Source of the DNA: Eudromia elegans
Taxonomy: Eukaryota; Chordata; Aves; Tinamiformes; Tinamidae
NCBI GenBank assembly: GCA_003342815.1
Contig: PTEX01000015.1
Location: 7,533,851 to 7,597,850 of the forward strand
DNA: 64,000 nucleotides
Reading direction: 5' to 3'
Positions 63,570-64,000 of this stretch are shown piece by piece. A model generated the notes under the pieces. The model did no database searches and was not told the DNA's origin. It saw only the letters and a program-made list of their open reading frames with translations. Position numbers and translations under genes: made by a program. Each line of letters starts with the position of its first letter. Position 1 is the stretch's first letter.

Positions 63570-63910
63570 ATTTTAATTAATTCATCCTTTCTGACATTTG
63601 CATTTGTCTTCAAATGTCACTAGATAACAGGGTTTTAATCATTCCAAATAGCTTTTTAATTATAGACCTAATTACTTTTGCAGAAGGTTAAGCTGCACAA
63701 ACAGGAATAAAACTGTTTGCTTGTGCTCTGTGCTAAGAATGATGTAGTGTTTTCTCATTAGGTATTCTGCAAACTTGCTCGGTCAGTTTTATGTGACATT
63801 TGGGAAAAAAAAGAGCCCCAAACTGTACATCAGAAAGCTAGAGTTAGATTCTAGGACAGCTTAACACCCAGCTGTGCGGAACATTCATTGATCTTTTAAT
63901 TAATTATGAA
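63570..63910. promoter_or_regulatory. Homeodomain/POU motif cluster (candidate enhancer)
   Basis: TAATTA homeodomain cores occur at 63574-63579, 63657-63662, 63669-63674, 63897-63902 and 63901-63906. An exact octamer ATTTGCAT, the complement of the POU/OCT site ATGCAAAT, lies at 63596-63603. It sits inside an inverted repeat with perfect eight-base arms GACATTTG and CAAATGTC around a ten-base loop (63593-63618). The arms contain E-box-like CAAATG. TAATTA is common in AT-rich DNA, so the density is suggestive only. Confidence 0.3.
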
Positions 63911-64000
63911 ATCAAACTCAGCCATCCTTTCCCATTGAAATGGTCATTTTGGCTGACATATTCAAAAAAATGTAATCATGCAGAAAATATAACTTTCTCA
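63911..64000. other. Window edge, no feature
   Basis: Short unique AT-rich sequence at the window end. Confidence 0.5.

Overview
This window is most likely from a bird, or less probably another sauropsid. All recognisable LINEs are CR1 (chicken repeat 1). Several end in the CR1 octamer tail (ATTCTGTG/ATTCTATG) and carry the typical CR1 3'UTR. One short LTR has the compact layout of avian class II retroviral LTRs. The sequence is AT-rich and CpG-poor, and I find no host protein-coding exon, tRNA or rRNA that I can defend. It reads as intergenic sequence or a very long intron.

Layout. 0-6 kb holds three CR1 copies on the plus strand (265-1023, 3317-3431, 5097-5863). 6-10.8 kb is unique AT-rich DNA with small microsatellites. 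10.84-10.93 kb is an (AAAAT)n array. 11.0-13.4 kb is the longest CR1 copy, on the minus strand, with endonuclease, linker, reverse-transcriptase and 3'UTR remnants. From 13.4 to 43.8 kb no transposable element is recognisable by eye. That stretch holds an RFX X-box-like cluster (16.6 kb), a weak RE1/NRSE-like site (24.07 kb), a (TTTTA)n array interrupted by one N (35.9-36.1 kb) and a good CTCF core (42.02 kb). 43.8 kb has a 102-bp CR1 tail. 45.0-45.3 kb is a lone LTR on the minus strand. 53.2-54.2 kb is a (TTTCC)n array whose middle 845 bases are unsequenced. 55.4 kb has an A/T palindrome and 58.3 kb a pure (ATT)n array. 59.4 kb has a CpG-bearing segment of about 204 bp between near-identical direct repeats. 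60.98-61.45 kb is a sixth CR1. The last 2 kb contains homeodomain/SOX/POU-type motif clusters of the kind seen in conserved enhancers.

The most interesting observation is in the first 6 kb. Two CR1 copies 5 kb apart are identical over 167 bp, including five CpGs. On both sides of that tract they are roughly 10-15% divergent, and at least six CpGs of the second copy have decayed to TpG/CpA in the first. This is the pattern expected from ectopic gene conversion, although an assembly error could mimic it. I found no convincing new multi-gene system.
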